A DNA stretch of 64,000 nucleotides, taken from the NCBI GenBank assembly GCA_949130485.1, contig OX422201.1:5697627-5761626 (forward strand), given 5' to 3'. Within the stretch, counting starts at the first letter, position 1. Each line of letters begins with the position of its first letter. Source of the stretch: Agelas oroides (Eukaryota; Porifera; Demospongiae; Agelasida; Agelasidae). The notes under the pieces are model-generated. The model made no database searches, was not told where the DNA came from, and saw only the letters and a program-made list of their open reading frames with translations. The position numbers were made by a program, and so were the translations under genes. Shown in pieces: positions 36,401 to 47,128 of the stretch.

Positions 36401-39400
36401 CATATATATCCTAATAGCTTGCAGCATGCAGGAATTTTTGACAATGAAACTTGAGACTCCATGGAAATATAAAGCCTGCATACTTGTAATGGTACTAACA
36501 GCCTCCAGTTGTAAAGGAGTTGGCTGTTCATTTTGTGTGCTGTACAGTGATGTGTTACAGACTCACTGACAGTACTGAATTCATTCAGGCAGGTGGAGAG
36601 AAGGATCCCAAAAGCTGGTAGAATTGGGTTTTACATAATCTCTAGGGCAACACAGTTGATGAAGTATGTGTATTTAAAAACCTCTCTTACTGTATCATAC
36701 CTCATATATCAGTGTTGTTTTAGTAAGGGGTTCATGTTTTTAGTTTAGTTGTAGTTAGTTTGGGGGTTTGGAATTTATTTATTGGTTCAATTATTCCCAA
36801 AACACTTACTAAAAGTGCTTAGAACTCTTGCCTCATGTTGGAATAAAGAGAAATTAGATGTTATGAGGCGAAAATAGAGGAAAGCGAAAAGGCCGGCAGT
36901 CACCGGGAATCGAACCCAGGACACCTGGCTTGTGCAGCCAGTGCTCTGCCACTGAGCTACGACAACCGGACAACCACCAGCCCATCACTCTATTTTTGCC
37001 TCATAACATCTAATTTCTCTTTACTTTATTAAAAGTATTTGTATGAGTATACCATACATGATATCATGCCACTATGGGCTTAACTTGTGCAAGTCCTTGT
37101 TGCATACATGATATTTCTGGGTGTTGTGAATGTACCATATATTGTATAGCTGTAGGTAGCTCAGACTCAGGAAGTTAGTATAAGAACCTGATATTCCATG
37201 AAAACATTGAAGTTCTAAAACTCTGAGTTTCATTTTCAGTGCATATTGCAAGCTTTTTATATTGAATTAATTTGCTGAGTTAAACTCACACAGTACATAT
37301 GGCATCCAGAGCTGTCACTTATAAAATTGTTGCATGAACCTGACACTCTACGAAAGCATTGAAGCCGCATTTTAATATTTGCATGTTTCAAGCAATTAGG
37401 CTAATTTTTATACTACTCATTAACAGTATATGTATGGCTTAGCAGTTGTCCCATTCTTCCACTCCCATCTCTCTCTCTCTCACACGCACACGTGCACGCA
37501 CATGCACATGCACGCACACACACACACACACACACACAGCCAGTTGGACCAGCTGATGGAAGTGAGTTTGAGAGAAATGCTGGTTAGCTCTGCTGGAAAA
37601 CCAGGCGAGATTGAAGCCGTTGCTCCAAGTGGGTGCTCATGTGTACATTTGTGTATGCATAGATTTACTGCCTGTCATTCTTTGATTCCCACTTACCCCA
37701 TTTGTGTCCCCTTCCTCCTCTCTCTCTTCTCCCTCTCTCCCTTCCTCCCTCCATCCATCACACCCTCTCTCTCTTCTCCTCCCATTCAACACAGATATCA
37801 GGGACTTAAATTTGTCTCAGAACTTGCTGCTGTCAAATTGGAAGACGTTGGCTGATATTTGTTCACAATTACAGCACATGCAGACATTGAATCTTAGGTA
37901 TGAATTTTTACCTGCACTGCAACCTGATCTGACCATCCATTACTATACTGTAACAAACTCATAGCCACATAGATTTTTAAAAATACATATAAATAAGAAT
38001 TTTTACCCCAAGATAATGTTGGCAGTTCAGACTACCTTTTTCTACCTTTTGTTTGGTTGGATAACGAGAATAGGAAGCAGGCCAGTCATAGTTGGACTCC
38101 CTCTGCCCAGACCAGGGTCATTATATTGACTGTTGTGCACTGTATAGCAATGCTTTGATGTGTGCATGATTTGCATGATTTGCAAAGCAGCTCTTCTTCT
38201 TGAAAATGTATTTACACAAATTACACAGGTTGGTATTTAGTAGTGGGTGTAGCCACTTAGCCATGACAGACTGATGATCGTGACAGTGAATCAGGAAGGT
38301 GTGAAGAAGATGGGTGTTGCATGTTGAAATGCTTTCTCTAGCCACAGCCACCCTCAAAGTCTTCATCCTCAGGACTTCCTTGTCACACACGCACTTTTGT
38401 GGGAAACCTGACTATACCTCCTATGGAGCTACCCAAAACTGACAAATATTTAACCTTATGAAAAGATAACAGCACTTGCTGCAAGTAGATAATACAACTG
38501 GACAGTCACAACTAAACTTAATATGACTATAGTGCATCACAACAGCAGCTGTATGTGTGCATGAGTGCAGCTGTCACGCACAAGTTTGTGAGTGTATCTC
38601 TGCAGAGTCAAAATGGACAATCATGCACATTTCACCTACACAGAGATAAAATGGACAAATTATTTCCCCGTGGTTAACTTTCTGGGAGGAAGACTGGTGA
38701 CAACCCCTAGCTAATATGATAGGACAGTCACAACTGTAAAGCAGCAGGTATATGTGTGTCTGAGTGTAGCTGCAGACAGTTAGCTGGGCTCATCAGTGCA
38801 GACACTGAGCTGACCAGCAGCTCTGGCAACACATGCATTTTACACACTGCATGCTCAGACTGATTGTGGGCTCTATCTAAGGAACATCATCATAATATAT
38901 TGCCCCCTCCTGTAAAGCTAGTCAAAATTGACAAATGTTTATCCTTATTAAAAGATAACAGCACTTACTGGAATTAGATAATAAAACTGGACTGTCACAA
39001 CTGAACTTAATATGGCATAAACATTTGTCAATTTTGACTAGCTTTACAGGAGGGGGCAATATATTATGATGATGTTCCTTAGATAGAGCCCACAATCAGT
39101 CTGAGCATGCAGTGTGTAAAATGCATGTGTTGCCAGAGCTGCTGGTCAGCTCAGTGTCTGCACTGATGAGCCCAGCTAACTGTCTGCAGCTACACTCAGA
39201 CACACATCCATGTGATGCTGTGACATGTGATGTTGTGACATGTGATGCTGTGACCTGTGATGCTGTGACATGCTACAAACGTTAGATGGCGAACAGTTGT
39301 GACTGTCCTATAACAATAGTTGTCCCGTCTTCTTCCCAGGAAGTTGACCATGGGAAATAGGACACTATATCCATCCATTTTAACTCTGCTAAGGTGAGGT

Positions 39401-42400
39401 GTGCATGATTTTCAATTTTGACTGTAGAAGGTGCACACAAACAGTTTCCACAAACAGGTACGTGACAAGAACACCTGACAGCACACTCCATCTGAGGTTA
39501 TGATATGCTACTGTCATATTAAAGGATAACAGCACTTACTGGAATTAGGTAATAAAACTGGACTGTCACAACTGAACTTAATATGACAGTAGCATATCAT
39601 AACCTCAGATGGAGTGTGCTGTCAGGTGTTCTTGTCACGTACCTGTTTGTGGAAACTGTCTGTGTGCACCACCTACAGTCAAAATTGAAAATCATGCACA
39701 CCTCACCTTAGCAGAGTTAAAATGGATGGATATAGTGTCCTATTTCCCATGGTCAACTTCCTGGGAAGAAGACGGGACAACTATTGTTATAGGACAGTCA
39801 CAACTGTTCGCCATCTAACGTTTGTAGCATGTCACAGCATCACAGGTCACAGCATCACATGTCACAGCATCACATGTCACAGCATCACATGGATGTGTGT
39901 CTGAGTGTAGCTGCAGACAGTTAGCTGGGCTCATCAGTGCAGACACTGAGCTGACCAGCAGCTCTGGCAACACATGCATTTTACACACTGCATGCTCAGA
40001 CTGATTGTGGGCTCTATCTAAGGAACATCATAATAATATATTTTATTGCCCCCTCCTGTAGAGCTAGTCAAAATTGACAAATATTTAACCTTATATAGCA
40101 TATCATAACCTCAGATGGAGTGCTGTCAGGTGTTCATGTCACGTACCTGTTTGTGGAAACTGTCTGTGTGCACCTTCTACAGTCAAAATTGAAAATCATG
40201 CACACCTCACCTTAGCAGAGTTAAAATGGATGGATATTGCGTCCTAAGTCCCATGGTCAACTTCCTGGGAAGAAGACGTGACAACTATTGTTATAGGACA
40301 GTTACAACTGTTCGCCATCTAACCTTACAGCATCACATGTCACAGCATCACGTCACAGCATCACGTCACAGCATCACATGTCACAGCATCACAGGTCACA
40401 GCATCACAGGTCACAGCATCACATGTCACAGCATCACATGTCACAGCATCACATGTCACAGCATCACATGTCACACAGCATCACGTCACAGCATCACATG
40501 TCACAGCATCACAGGTCACAGCATCACAGGTCACAACATCACAGGTCACAGCATCACAGGTCACAGCATCACAGGTCACAACATCACAGGTCACAACATC
40601 ACAGGTCACAGCATCACAGGTCACAGCATCACATGTCACAGCATCACATGTCACAGCATCACATGTCACAGCATCACGTCACAGCATCACATGTCACAGC
40701 ATCACATGTCACAGCATCACATGTCACACAGCATCATGTCACAGCATCACATGTCACAGCATCACAGGTCACAGCATCACAGGTCACAACATCACAGGTC
40801 ACAGCATCACATGGATGTGTGTCTGAGTGTAGCTGCAGACAGTTAGCTGGGCTCATCAGTGCAGACACTGAGCTGACCAGCAGCTCTGGCAACACATTAT
40901 TTTACACACTGCATGCTCAGACTGATTATGGGCTCTATCTGAGGAAGTGACATGTACACATTCCCAGGCCATCCTGTCTGCCTTCAACTTTACACTATCA
41001 AGCAGTTGAATGCTAGCTTTGCTCTAGACCTTCCCACCCCTAGACCTTGTTTTTGATCACTTGAAGGCTCCGAACAATACAAAAAACAGTTGGAAGGCCA
41101 AGAAACAAGGCTAGTTGGATGCTAGAGGAAGATCATCATATAATTTTATTGCCCACTTTGTCTTTTACAGTGAGAACCGGTGCCTCTCTCTGCCGACTGA
41201 CGCTGTCTCACTTGCCCCAGCCTTCTCCTGTCTGAGAACACTCTTCATCAACAAGATGGACCTTTCATGGAGCCAGGTGAGACGATGAGGGGGGAAAGGA
41301 AAGTGGGGTCATTTGGAAGAGTGCTTCTGTCTACAAGGACTAGAGGCATAGTGAGGGTCTCTTCTTCATCACAGGTGTGTTCCATCCTCAACCTGGTGCC
41401 AAACTTAGAAGAATTACATGCTTGTAAGAACAAAATTACCAATTTGTGGTAAGGAAAATTATTTTTGTGTATATTATGACTCTAGTGATTATAGCACCAG
41501 GGTACTCCTCTAGGGAGGACTGTAACCAATTTTGGTGCATGGTGATGGTACTAACACAGTTGGGCCCCATTTTCTTTCTGCAGTCCTCCTGATAACATTT
41601 CCCTCCCTATGGGCCTGCGGCTACTAAACCTGGAGGAGAACCAGCTCTCTGATTGGTCAGATATAGTGCAATTACAGCATCTGCCACTGTAAGTCACCTC
41701 TACTTGTGTTAATGTACTGGTATGTTGCCATCTTTGCTCACAAACATGCATCATTTCTCCAGGTTGAAGACCCTCATTTTGAATGACAACAAGCTGACAC
41801 AAGTGCTCCTTCCAGATGCAAGTGTGTCCATTGGACTGATAAGAGGATTCCTCATAGCCTGTTTAAGTGAAATGACACCACAAGATGCTCATGTATAGAA
41901 TCTAGAAAACGAGTCAGCAAATGTTATTCACCAGTACAGTGAATAGTGTCTGTAGTGGTCACTACAGACACTCCTGGTCCCAATCCAGTGGTAGCAACCA
42001 GCTGTTCACATAAGTAATGCTGTTTCCATGGTAACCATTATATACAGGTTTCACTGTAATACTACTCAGAAGCCCAATGCAAAAATTTGGGAAATTTCTT
42101 TTGATCATAACAATGGCATCACAAGTGCCATGGCAACTCTGTTACGTCATGTCTCACTCCTCAGGCTCACACAGCTCCACATGTGGCTTCCCAGCTCTGG
42201 AATCTCTGTCTCTCAATCAAAACCAGATAGCAGATGTGAGTGAGGGGGGTTGAGCACCTGTACTCTATCTCTCAATCAAAACCACATAGCAGATGTGAGT
42301 GAGGGGGATTGAGCACCTGTGCTCTATCTCTCAATCAAAACCAGATAGCAGATGTGAGTGAGGGGGATTGAGCACCTGTGCTCTATCTCTCAATCAAAAC

Positions 42401-45400
42401 CACATAGCAGATGTGAGTGAGGGGGGTTGAGCACCTGTGCTCTATCTCTCAATCAAAACCACATAGCAGATGTGAGTGAGGGGGATTGAGCACCTGTGCT
42501 CTATCTCTCAATCAAAACCACATAGCAGATGTGAGTGAGGGGGATTGAGCACCTGTGCTCTATCTCTCAATCAAAGCCACATAGCAGATGTGAGTGAGGG
42601 GGGTTGAGCACCTGTGCTCTATCTCTCAATCAAAGCCACATAGCAGATGTGAGTGAGGGGGGTTGAGCACCTGTGCTCTATCTCTACTAGGGGGAATGTA
42701 GAACATTGTGGGGCGAGCGTGAGCAAGCGATGCACTACAGCATTGACTGTTACGTAGCAGCACGCCTAGCCCTGTCAGCTTCCCTGCGCCTTGACAAGCG
42801 AAGTTCTTTCTGTTCTGCTGTTTCTGCAGAGCGTCGAGCTCTCTCATATTCTCTTCTTCACCTCAATCTCTCTTGTCTATCCATAGTTTTACAGTTTAGC
42901 TCATTAATGTGCCACGTGCAACAAGAAATATGCTCTTGACCTCTTACCCATGCCTCGCACCCAGGCCTCGTAGCAGTTGATCTTATAATTTTACAGTTTA
43001 GCTCATTAATGCGCCACGTGCAACAAGAAATACGCTCTTGACCTCTTACCCATGCCAGTTGATCTCATGCCCAGACCTGGGGCAGGGCGCCGCTTAAATA
43101 GATCATAGAGATATACGGAATCACGTACGTACCGTACATACATACATATCGAGAATCCTCCAGCCAACTCGCTAGTGTGGGGCTCGCTCACGCTCGCCCC
43201 AATAATGGACTAAGAATGATTCACCATAAGCCAACCATCTAGGCAATGTACTTGTGTGTGTGTCTCCTATGTGTCATATTGTATCAATAGTCCGGCCATA
43301 GCTCCTTTCATCTTCATTGCAAGTTCTGTAACAGCTACCTCGGACACAGTTACTACACCAGACATAGTACCGGTATACCTCAAGCTGCCTACACCAGACA
43401 TAGTACCGGTATACCTCAAGGCCGCCTATGGCTATAGAAATTGTCATTCAGTTTATTTACAGCCTCATCATCACCTATTATGGGCTTAAATGTGACTACA
43501 CCAAATATGTATGAATATGATTCAGTGTACAGAGCTACTTCGCATTTGAGGTTACTGGATATGTTTCATGTCTATTTTCCACCCCAGTGGAGCTCCCTGA
43601 ATGTTCTTGACACTTTCCCCTCCCTTGTGGAGCTCAAGTTTAAAGGCAACCCTTTACTTCAAGGTAAAGAATCCACACAGAACTTTTGGCTTGTTACAGT
43701 ATGTATTGTTGATCATCTGCTCCTTGCCTTTTTCAACTGTAGGTGAACCTGCTTTTACTGCAAGGCAACTAGTGATTGCCAGAATTGGACATCTGACCTT
43801 CCTTAACAACAGTCCTGTGAGTACATGGTGAATATTCTTTCAACCTCATTCAACTCCAGCCTTTTTTTTTTTTTTTTTTCCCTCACAATTATTTCTTCTC
43901 TGTGCAAATTATTATTTTTATAAGATCACTGACCGAGAGCGACAGTTAGCGGAGCGTTACTACCTGAAGCAGTATGCTACCAAGTGGGTCAGTTCACAGG
44001 TTGACGTAGCAAGCAGGAAGCAATTCTCAGCACTTCATCCAAGATATGCTCATCTTGCTGAAGGTATTGAGGTCAGCCTTACTTGGCTGCTTCTACACAC
44101 TTAGCGCAGCTTTGCCCTAGTACAAAACCAGGCCCTTCCACTGTCCAGTTTTTGATTGCTTGCAGTATCCAAGAATGCATGGATGGTCGATGAGTCATGC
44201 TGGGGCATCTTGCATGATATTAAGTCAACAATCCAATCTTTGAACTTTTCTTTGCAGTTCATGGGCTGCCAGAAGAGGCTATGGTAGCTCAGCAGTCCCC
44301 TGCTTCCTCTCTCAAAGATCAACTGATTGGTAAGTTGGCATTAAGTTAACTGAATCCTTTATCTGTAGAAGGTGAGGTATGTGTTGTTATAGTTGGTGCT
44401 ATTTCTGTTGAATGTTTAGCTGTGACCATCAAGTGTCCAGACCACCCAGAACAAAAACAGCTGGCCAAGAAGCTCCCAGGCACCATGACAATCCAGAAAC
44501 TAAAAGGACTGCTACAAAGGATGTACAAGGTCAATTCGTCTGACCAAAAGCTCTCCTATGTTGACAAGAGAGTGAGTATGCACACACACATACCTGGCTC
44601 AATACCTAGCTATTGACTACCCAAACACTGGCCAGTTAGGTGGATGGATTCTGTTTTTAGCTGTGTACATGTACACACTGAGCAACAATTAGCTACGTAG
44701 GAAGGAAGCTCCTCATGATCCTTCTGCACAGGATTCTCCTTTTAACTGTCATATGAGCTTGTCCAGCTGGAGTCAAGTGGCTCGATCTTTGTAGAATGGA
44801 TGAGTCTCAAAGTCTGCATTGCTTGAATGTGATGTATTCACCAGATAACATGCAGACCTGGGAACAAGACTAATAGAATACAGCATCCCAGGAAAAGTAT
44901 ATGACCAATTATGTGTTCCCCTTTACTAAGTGGCTAACTGAGGGGATCAGATAGCCTTGTTCCTAGGCTGTGTTTATGGTAAAATATATCTTTTTTTTTG
45001 GTCCGAGTGTTTACTACTGGATCGTTCTCATTACATTGGTAGTCACATTATTGCAATTCTGGTGCAATTACCAGTCATTCCAAATGGATTTTCCCAAACC
45101 ACCTGCAGGCTCTTTGTATAGTTGGGGTTTCACACACAGGAGGTTTGGGGGATTCAGTATAATATACAACATCAGATTCAAGTTGGTCACAGAGAACCTC
45201 CGTTCCACACTGCCCTCCCACTTGCACTATATTACTTGACTAACCATTGGTATACAGCCCTCTGGTTACTGCTGTGTAATGTTGTGTTCTTTACATATAT
45301 AATCTACTGTTCTCTGCATGTTCTCAGGGTGAATGTGAGATAGAGCTGTCTGATGACCTGAAGCAGCTGTCATTTTATTCTATAGAAACAGGGGACACCA

Positions 45401-45417
45401 TTCTATTGAGATGGTAG
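24421..45417 (+). CDS. TBCE: Tubulin-specific chaperone E, complete 17-exon gene
   Basis: Exons: 24421-24532, 24846-24930, 25278-25353, 26209-26333, 37540-37628, 37795-37897, 41171-41276, 41375-41448, 41584-41688, 41763-41821, 42165-42235, 43588-43663, 43743-43816, 43925-44063, 44258-44329, 44420-44571, 45328-45417. The sum is 1608 bp, 535 aa; human TBCE is 527 aa. TBCE binds alpha-tubulin and works with TBCB to TBCD in tubulin heterodimer assembly. The N-terminal CAP-Gly domain is clear ([39 protein letters not shown]). A leucine-rich-repeat domain follows ([36 protein letters not shown]), then the LRR cap ([12 protein letters not shown]) and a C-terminal ubiquitin-like domain ending [10 protein letters not shown]. 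Two introns are very large: the fourth (11 kb, with a nested gene) and the sixth (3.3 kb, with a palindrome). Confidence 0.95.
25405..25780 (+). repeat. 51-bp tandem repeat, about seven copies
   Basis: The unit is GATGTCATGATCAAGAGCTT followed by ATTACAACATTCTAATAAAC and TCTCTGGTTAT. The first two copies are shortened to 33 bp. The unit is 17 codons long, so one frame stays open across it. It lies in TBCE intron 3 and is not coding. Confidence 0.95.
26113..26160. repeat. Short TAGCCTTG...CAAGGCTA hairpin element
   Basis: TAGCCTTGTTTTCAGGCTCC pairs with GGAGCCTGAAAACAAGGCTA. It has the same shape as the dispersed family, but both arms carry the same TTTTC substitution, so the two arms have changed together. 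Confidence 0.85.
26417..26661. repeat. Foldback element, arms about 85 bp
   Basis: TGAAGAGAAGGTTATCTGTT near 26420 is mirrored by AACAGATAACTTCTCTTCA near 26641-26659. The inner arms carry CTGAATGCTCCAGTCGTCAT and its inverted copy. It lies in TBCE intron 4. Confidence 0.85.
27106..27785. repeat. Foldback with about 130-bp near-perfect arms and a strand-skewed core
   Basis: The arm at 27106-27237 (from CAAAAGTCACAAAAAAGTTT) is inverted at about 27652-27785 with almost no mismatch. The 410-bp core is strongly G/T-rich on the + strand. It lies in TBCE intron 4. Confidence 0.9.
27900..29044. other. Intron stretch without a supported gene
   Basis: It contains open frames at 28157-28441 (+) and 28067-28321 (-). 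Neither has recognisable motifs or clean splice partners. No clear repeat. Confidence 0.4.
29045..29385 (+). repeat. Tandem array of hairpin-element ends, about nine copies
   Basis: Units of 34-38 bp built from CTAGCCTCGTTCCCAGGCCA, CTCCCAGAT and ATTTAGCCA. A block starting GATTGTCTGAGACTGTGCAG is repeated at both sides of the array's last part. Confidence 0.92.
29761..34096 (-). CDS. Neuralized (NHR) domain protein with coiled coil and K-Ras-like CAAX tail, 5' end not found
   Basis: Exons on the minus strand: about 33884-34096, 32113-32298, 30625-30763, 30320-30499, 29761-30081, all in phase. The NHR domain spans the first four: [102 protein letters not shown] domains of Neuralized-type proteins bind protein partners, often beside a RING or SOCS box; neither is present here. 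The last exon encodes a coiled coil ([20 protein letters not shown]), a Ser/Thr-rich linker, a run of Lys/Glu with KKKKK, and a C-terminal CVIS. By known CAAX rules a final Ser favours farnesylation, and the Lys run would add membrane charge. The upstream exon is missing: 34096 opens in phase 1 and has no ATG. The gene is nested in TBCE intron 4. Confidence 0.8.
30500..30529 (+). repeat. (GT)n tract forming a minus-strand splice acceptor
   Basis: About 12 GT units. On the minus strand they read (CA)nCAG immediately before exon 30320-30499 of the NHR gene. Confidence 0.9.
34846..35240 (-). pseudogene. Unassigned coding-like segment with a frameshift
   Basis: Minus strand. One frame encodes about 60 residues ([20 protein letters not shown], then [17 protein letters not shown]) and stops near 35030. 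A second frame continues at once with [20 protein letters not shown] and ends at TAA 34846-34848. One missing base near 35037 would join them. It lies upstream of the NHR gene on the same strand, but it ends in its own stop. It may be a broken gene, a decayed element ORF, or an exon pair I cannot splice. Confidence 0.35.
36037..36270 (+). repeat. 30-bp tandem repeat, about eight copies
   Basis: The unit is TTGATCTGGTGGCATTTGAT followed by CTCATGAGAG. It is ten codons long, so open frames run through it on both strands. TBCE intron 4. Confidence 0.95.
36841..37031. mobile_element. Inverted-repeat element enclosing a tRNA-like sequence
   Basis: AAAGAGAAATTAGATGTTAT, then GAGGCGAAAATAGAG, at the left is repeated inverted at the right as CTCTATTTTTGCCTC, then ATAACATCTAATTTCTCTTT. 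The arms are about 35 bp. The interior holds the tRNA-like sequence at 36895-36966. A degenerate relative of the left part (TTATGAGGCGAAAGTAG plus a T-arm) is at 58280-58335. Confidence 0.8.
36895..36966 (-). tRNA. tRNA-like sequence, positional anticodon CAC, probably not a working tRNA
   Basis: On the minus strand the cloverleaf is complete: acceptor GTTGTCG/TGACTGC (6 of 7 pairs, one G-U at each end region), D-arm GCTC-AGTGGCA-GAGC, anticodon arm CTGGC-TGCACAA-GCCAG, T-arm CTGGG-TTCGATT-CCCGG. The A box and B box are intact. Position 33 is G instead of the near-universal T, so the positional anticodon CAC (Val) is doubtful. No intron is seen. Its place inside an inverted-repeat element suggests a tRNA-derived mobile sequence. 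Confidence 0.55.
37475..37539 (+). repeat. CA-rich tract ending in the TBCE exon 5 acceptor
   Basis: CTCTCTCTCTC, then CACACGCACACGTGCACG and about 12 CA units, lead directly to CAG at 37537-37539 before exon 37540-37628. Confidence 0.9.
38753..40095. repeat. Giant palindrome (arms about 510 bp) plus a further inverted copy
   Basis: The segment 39012-39521 is inverted at 39578-40095 with only a ~56-bp spacer and few differences. The 190-bp end segment (GTGTGTCTGAGTGTAGCTGC to the GGGGGCAATA region) also appears at 38753-38945, inverted relative to 39012-39206, and once more after 40813. Each arm carries the same short frame beginning [17 protein letters not shown]; partial or diverged copies sit at 38580 and 40110. 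TBCE intron 6. Confidence 0.9.
40325..40815 (+). repeat. 15-bp minisatellite, about 32 copies
   Basis: The unit is CACAGCATCACATGT, with CACAGGT and CACGT variants. Three and a half copies also sit at 39828-39892, and they are inverted at 39206-39272 within the palindrome arms, so the array looks like an expansion at one arm end. Confidence 0.95.
41023..41115. repeat. TAGCTTTG-type hairpin element
   Basis: CTAGACCTTCCCACCCC...TTTTTGATCACTTG pairs loosely with AAAAAACAGTTGGAAGGCC and CAAGGCTAG. It is a diverged member of the dispersed family. Confidence 0.6.
41935..42056. repeat. Inverted-repeat element, 'CAGTGAA...TTTCACTG' type
   Basis: It contains TAGTGGTCACTACAGACACT and ends ACAGGTTTCACTGTA. 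A longer relative at 47739-47921 begins ACAGTGAAACCTGTCCATAG and ends TAGACAGGTCTCACTTTA. Both are in introns, of TBCE and LRRC74A respectively. Confidence 0.65.
42199..42690 (+). repeat. 59-bp tandem repeat copying the end and donor of TBCE exon 11
   Basis: About eight copies. The unit is CTCAATCAAAACCACATAGC, then AGATGTGAGTGAGGGGGATT, then GAGCACCTGTGCTCTATCT. The first copy is the real coding end of exon 42165-42235 (LNQNQIAD) with its GTGAGT donor; the others lie in the intron with the donor intact. Confidence 0.95.
42695..43205. mobile_element. Inverted-repeat element, about 510 bp
   Basis: ATTGTGGGGCGAGCGTGAGC at the left matches inverted GCTCACGCTCGCCCCAATAA at the right. Inside, a ~75-bp block starting TTTTACAGTTTAGCTCATTA is present twice (about 42890 and 42991). 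A related terminus (GGGGCGAGCC...CACACTAGCGGGAC) occurs at 6659-6700. Confidence 0.75.
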
Positions 45418-47128
45418 TTCTTCGATATTGTGACTATATACCTATCATGTACAGTCATGATATTATAGCTGTGACTTTATACCCATCATGTACAGTCATG
45501 ATATTATAGCTGTAACTCCAACAATGCAATTTTATGTCTCACTTGTGTTTGTGGTGTGATGGTTATTGCAGTACCAAAGTGCATTTCAAAGCTCAAATCT
45601 GATCGCTTAAGTGGCATTTGTGAATATACTGGTGTATAAAATATTGACCAATAGGGTTACATCTTTACTTCAGAATAGCTCCTATAAACTGCACCTCAGA
45701 TGCACACAGATGACCTGAGAGTTTATTTAGTGCTACAGTTTTACCTTATAGCTACTGTTGGAAGACCTGAGCTTGAGAGTCTGAATATGAGGATGTCACC
45801 AGCCGAAAAGCCCAATGGCAATGCAAGGCATGCTTTACATTTTAGCCATGAATAGCCAAACGTGGCTTCCCACTTGACACCAGCGCCATGTATGTTAACT
45901 TGTCTAGCATACCATTTTCACAGATTGGGTACTTAGACAGGATGCCCATTGCTTAAAATTCAGCAATTGATTATTTTGTCTTGCATCATGGAGGCAATTT
46001 CAATTGAAAACATAGTATCTCAAATGTTTACTACCTTAGCTAAAGGCTTTACAGTAAATGTTAGTTGGAAGCTCACAAGAAAAAGGAAATGAAAGGGGGG
46101 ACGAGCTACTGCCGTAAATCTACTATAAGGGAGACTGTGAAAGGTTTGAGCTAGTGCCACTTCCCAGGCTTGTGCCTGAATGAGACATTAAATTAGTGCC
46201 AACAAATATGCACACAGATTAGATACACATTGCTCCCAAACATTTCCTTCACAAGTAAAATCTCCCCCAAGATGCTGAATCCCAAGGGGAGGCATGGTTC
46301 CATCAACTCTGCTCTGAATAGCAAGACACAGCTTTATTTCCTTTACATGACACTACAGTAAAACCTCTCCATTATGGACACCCTTCGGACCATAAAAAGT
46401 TTTGAGGTGTCCCCAAAATATTTGTCCTGATTGGTGAGGTGTCCCCAAAATATTTTTCCTAATTAGTGAGGTGTCCCCAAAATATTTGTCCTGATTAGTG
46501 AGGTGTCCCCAAAATATTTGTCCTGATTAGTGAGGTGTCCCCAAAAAATTTGTCCTGATTAGTGTGAGTGCATTAAAAACAATTTTATATTAACCTGGGA
46601 CTCGGTCAAGTGTCCTGATTTACCATATTTCAGGGCTTCCACTGTATGACCAATACTGAATTGTAGTACAACAATCAATAATTACCGTATAGCCGGAAAA
46701 TTTGACGGGGGAATTAAATTTGGCGGTTTGGCGGTCAGGGTATATAAGCATTACTCATTCATGATACAAATCATCTCAACATTATCTGATCATAATGGTC
46801 AATAACATAAAAGTTTTATCAGCAGTGCAAAATAATATATTGAACATTATGCAAGTGATACAGTATTTAGAAGTGTACCATGAATTGTGTCCTATGAGCC
46901 GTCTCCTGATGTTGTTGCTTCCACTAGTGCACTGCAGAACCAAACATACTATATTGCTCAAGGACGCATGATGGTGTTACTTCTACGTAATGGGTGCCTT
47001 ATAACCTTCTAGCTTTGCTCCCAGGTCCCCACCCCCCATCCCCCACCCACACTTGCAGATGAAAAACTGGGCAGAGGCCTGGGGAACAAGATGGTCACAA
47101 TCATGCTTTTTACACACTAGCTGTGAGC
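45418..47128. other. Convergent gap between TBCE and LRRC74A-like gene
   Basis: No supported gene in 1.7 kb. It contains a ~33-bp repeat (GAGGTGTCCCCAAAATATTT then GTCCTGATTAGT) of about four copies at 46425-46570, embedded in an element starting TCCATTATGGACACCCTTCG. A diverged TAGCTTTG hairpin lies near 47010-47090. Confidence 0.6.

Noticed and set aside
40226-40950. 190-206 aa open frames of HSITCHSIT or SQHHMSQHH type
   Set aside because: Translation of the 15-bp minisatellite; only the short lead-in shared with the palindrome arms is of interest.
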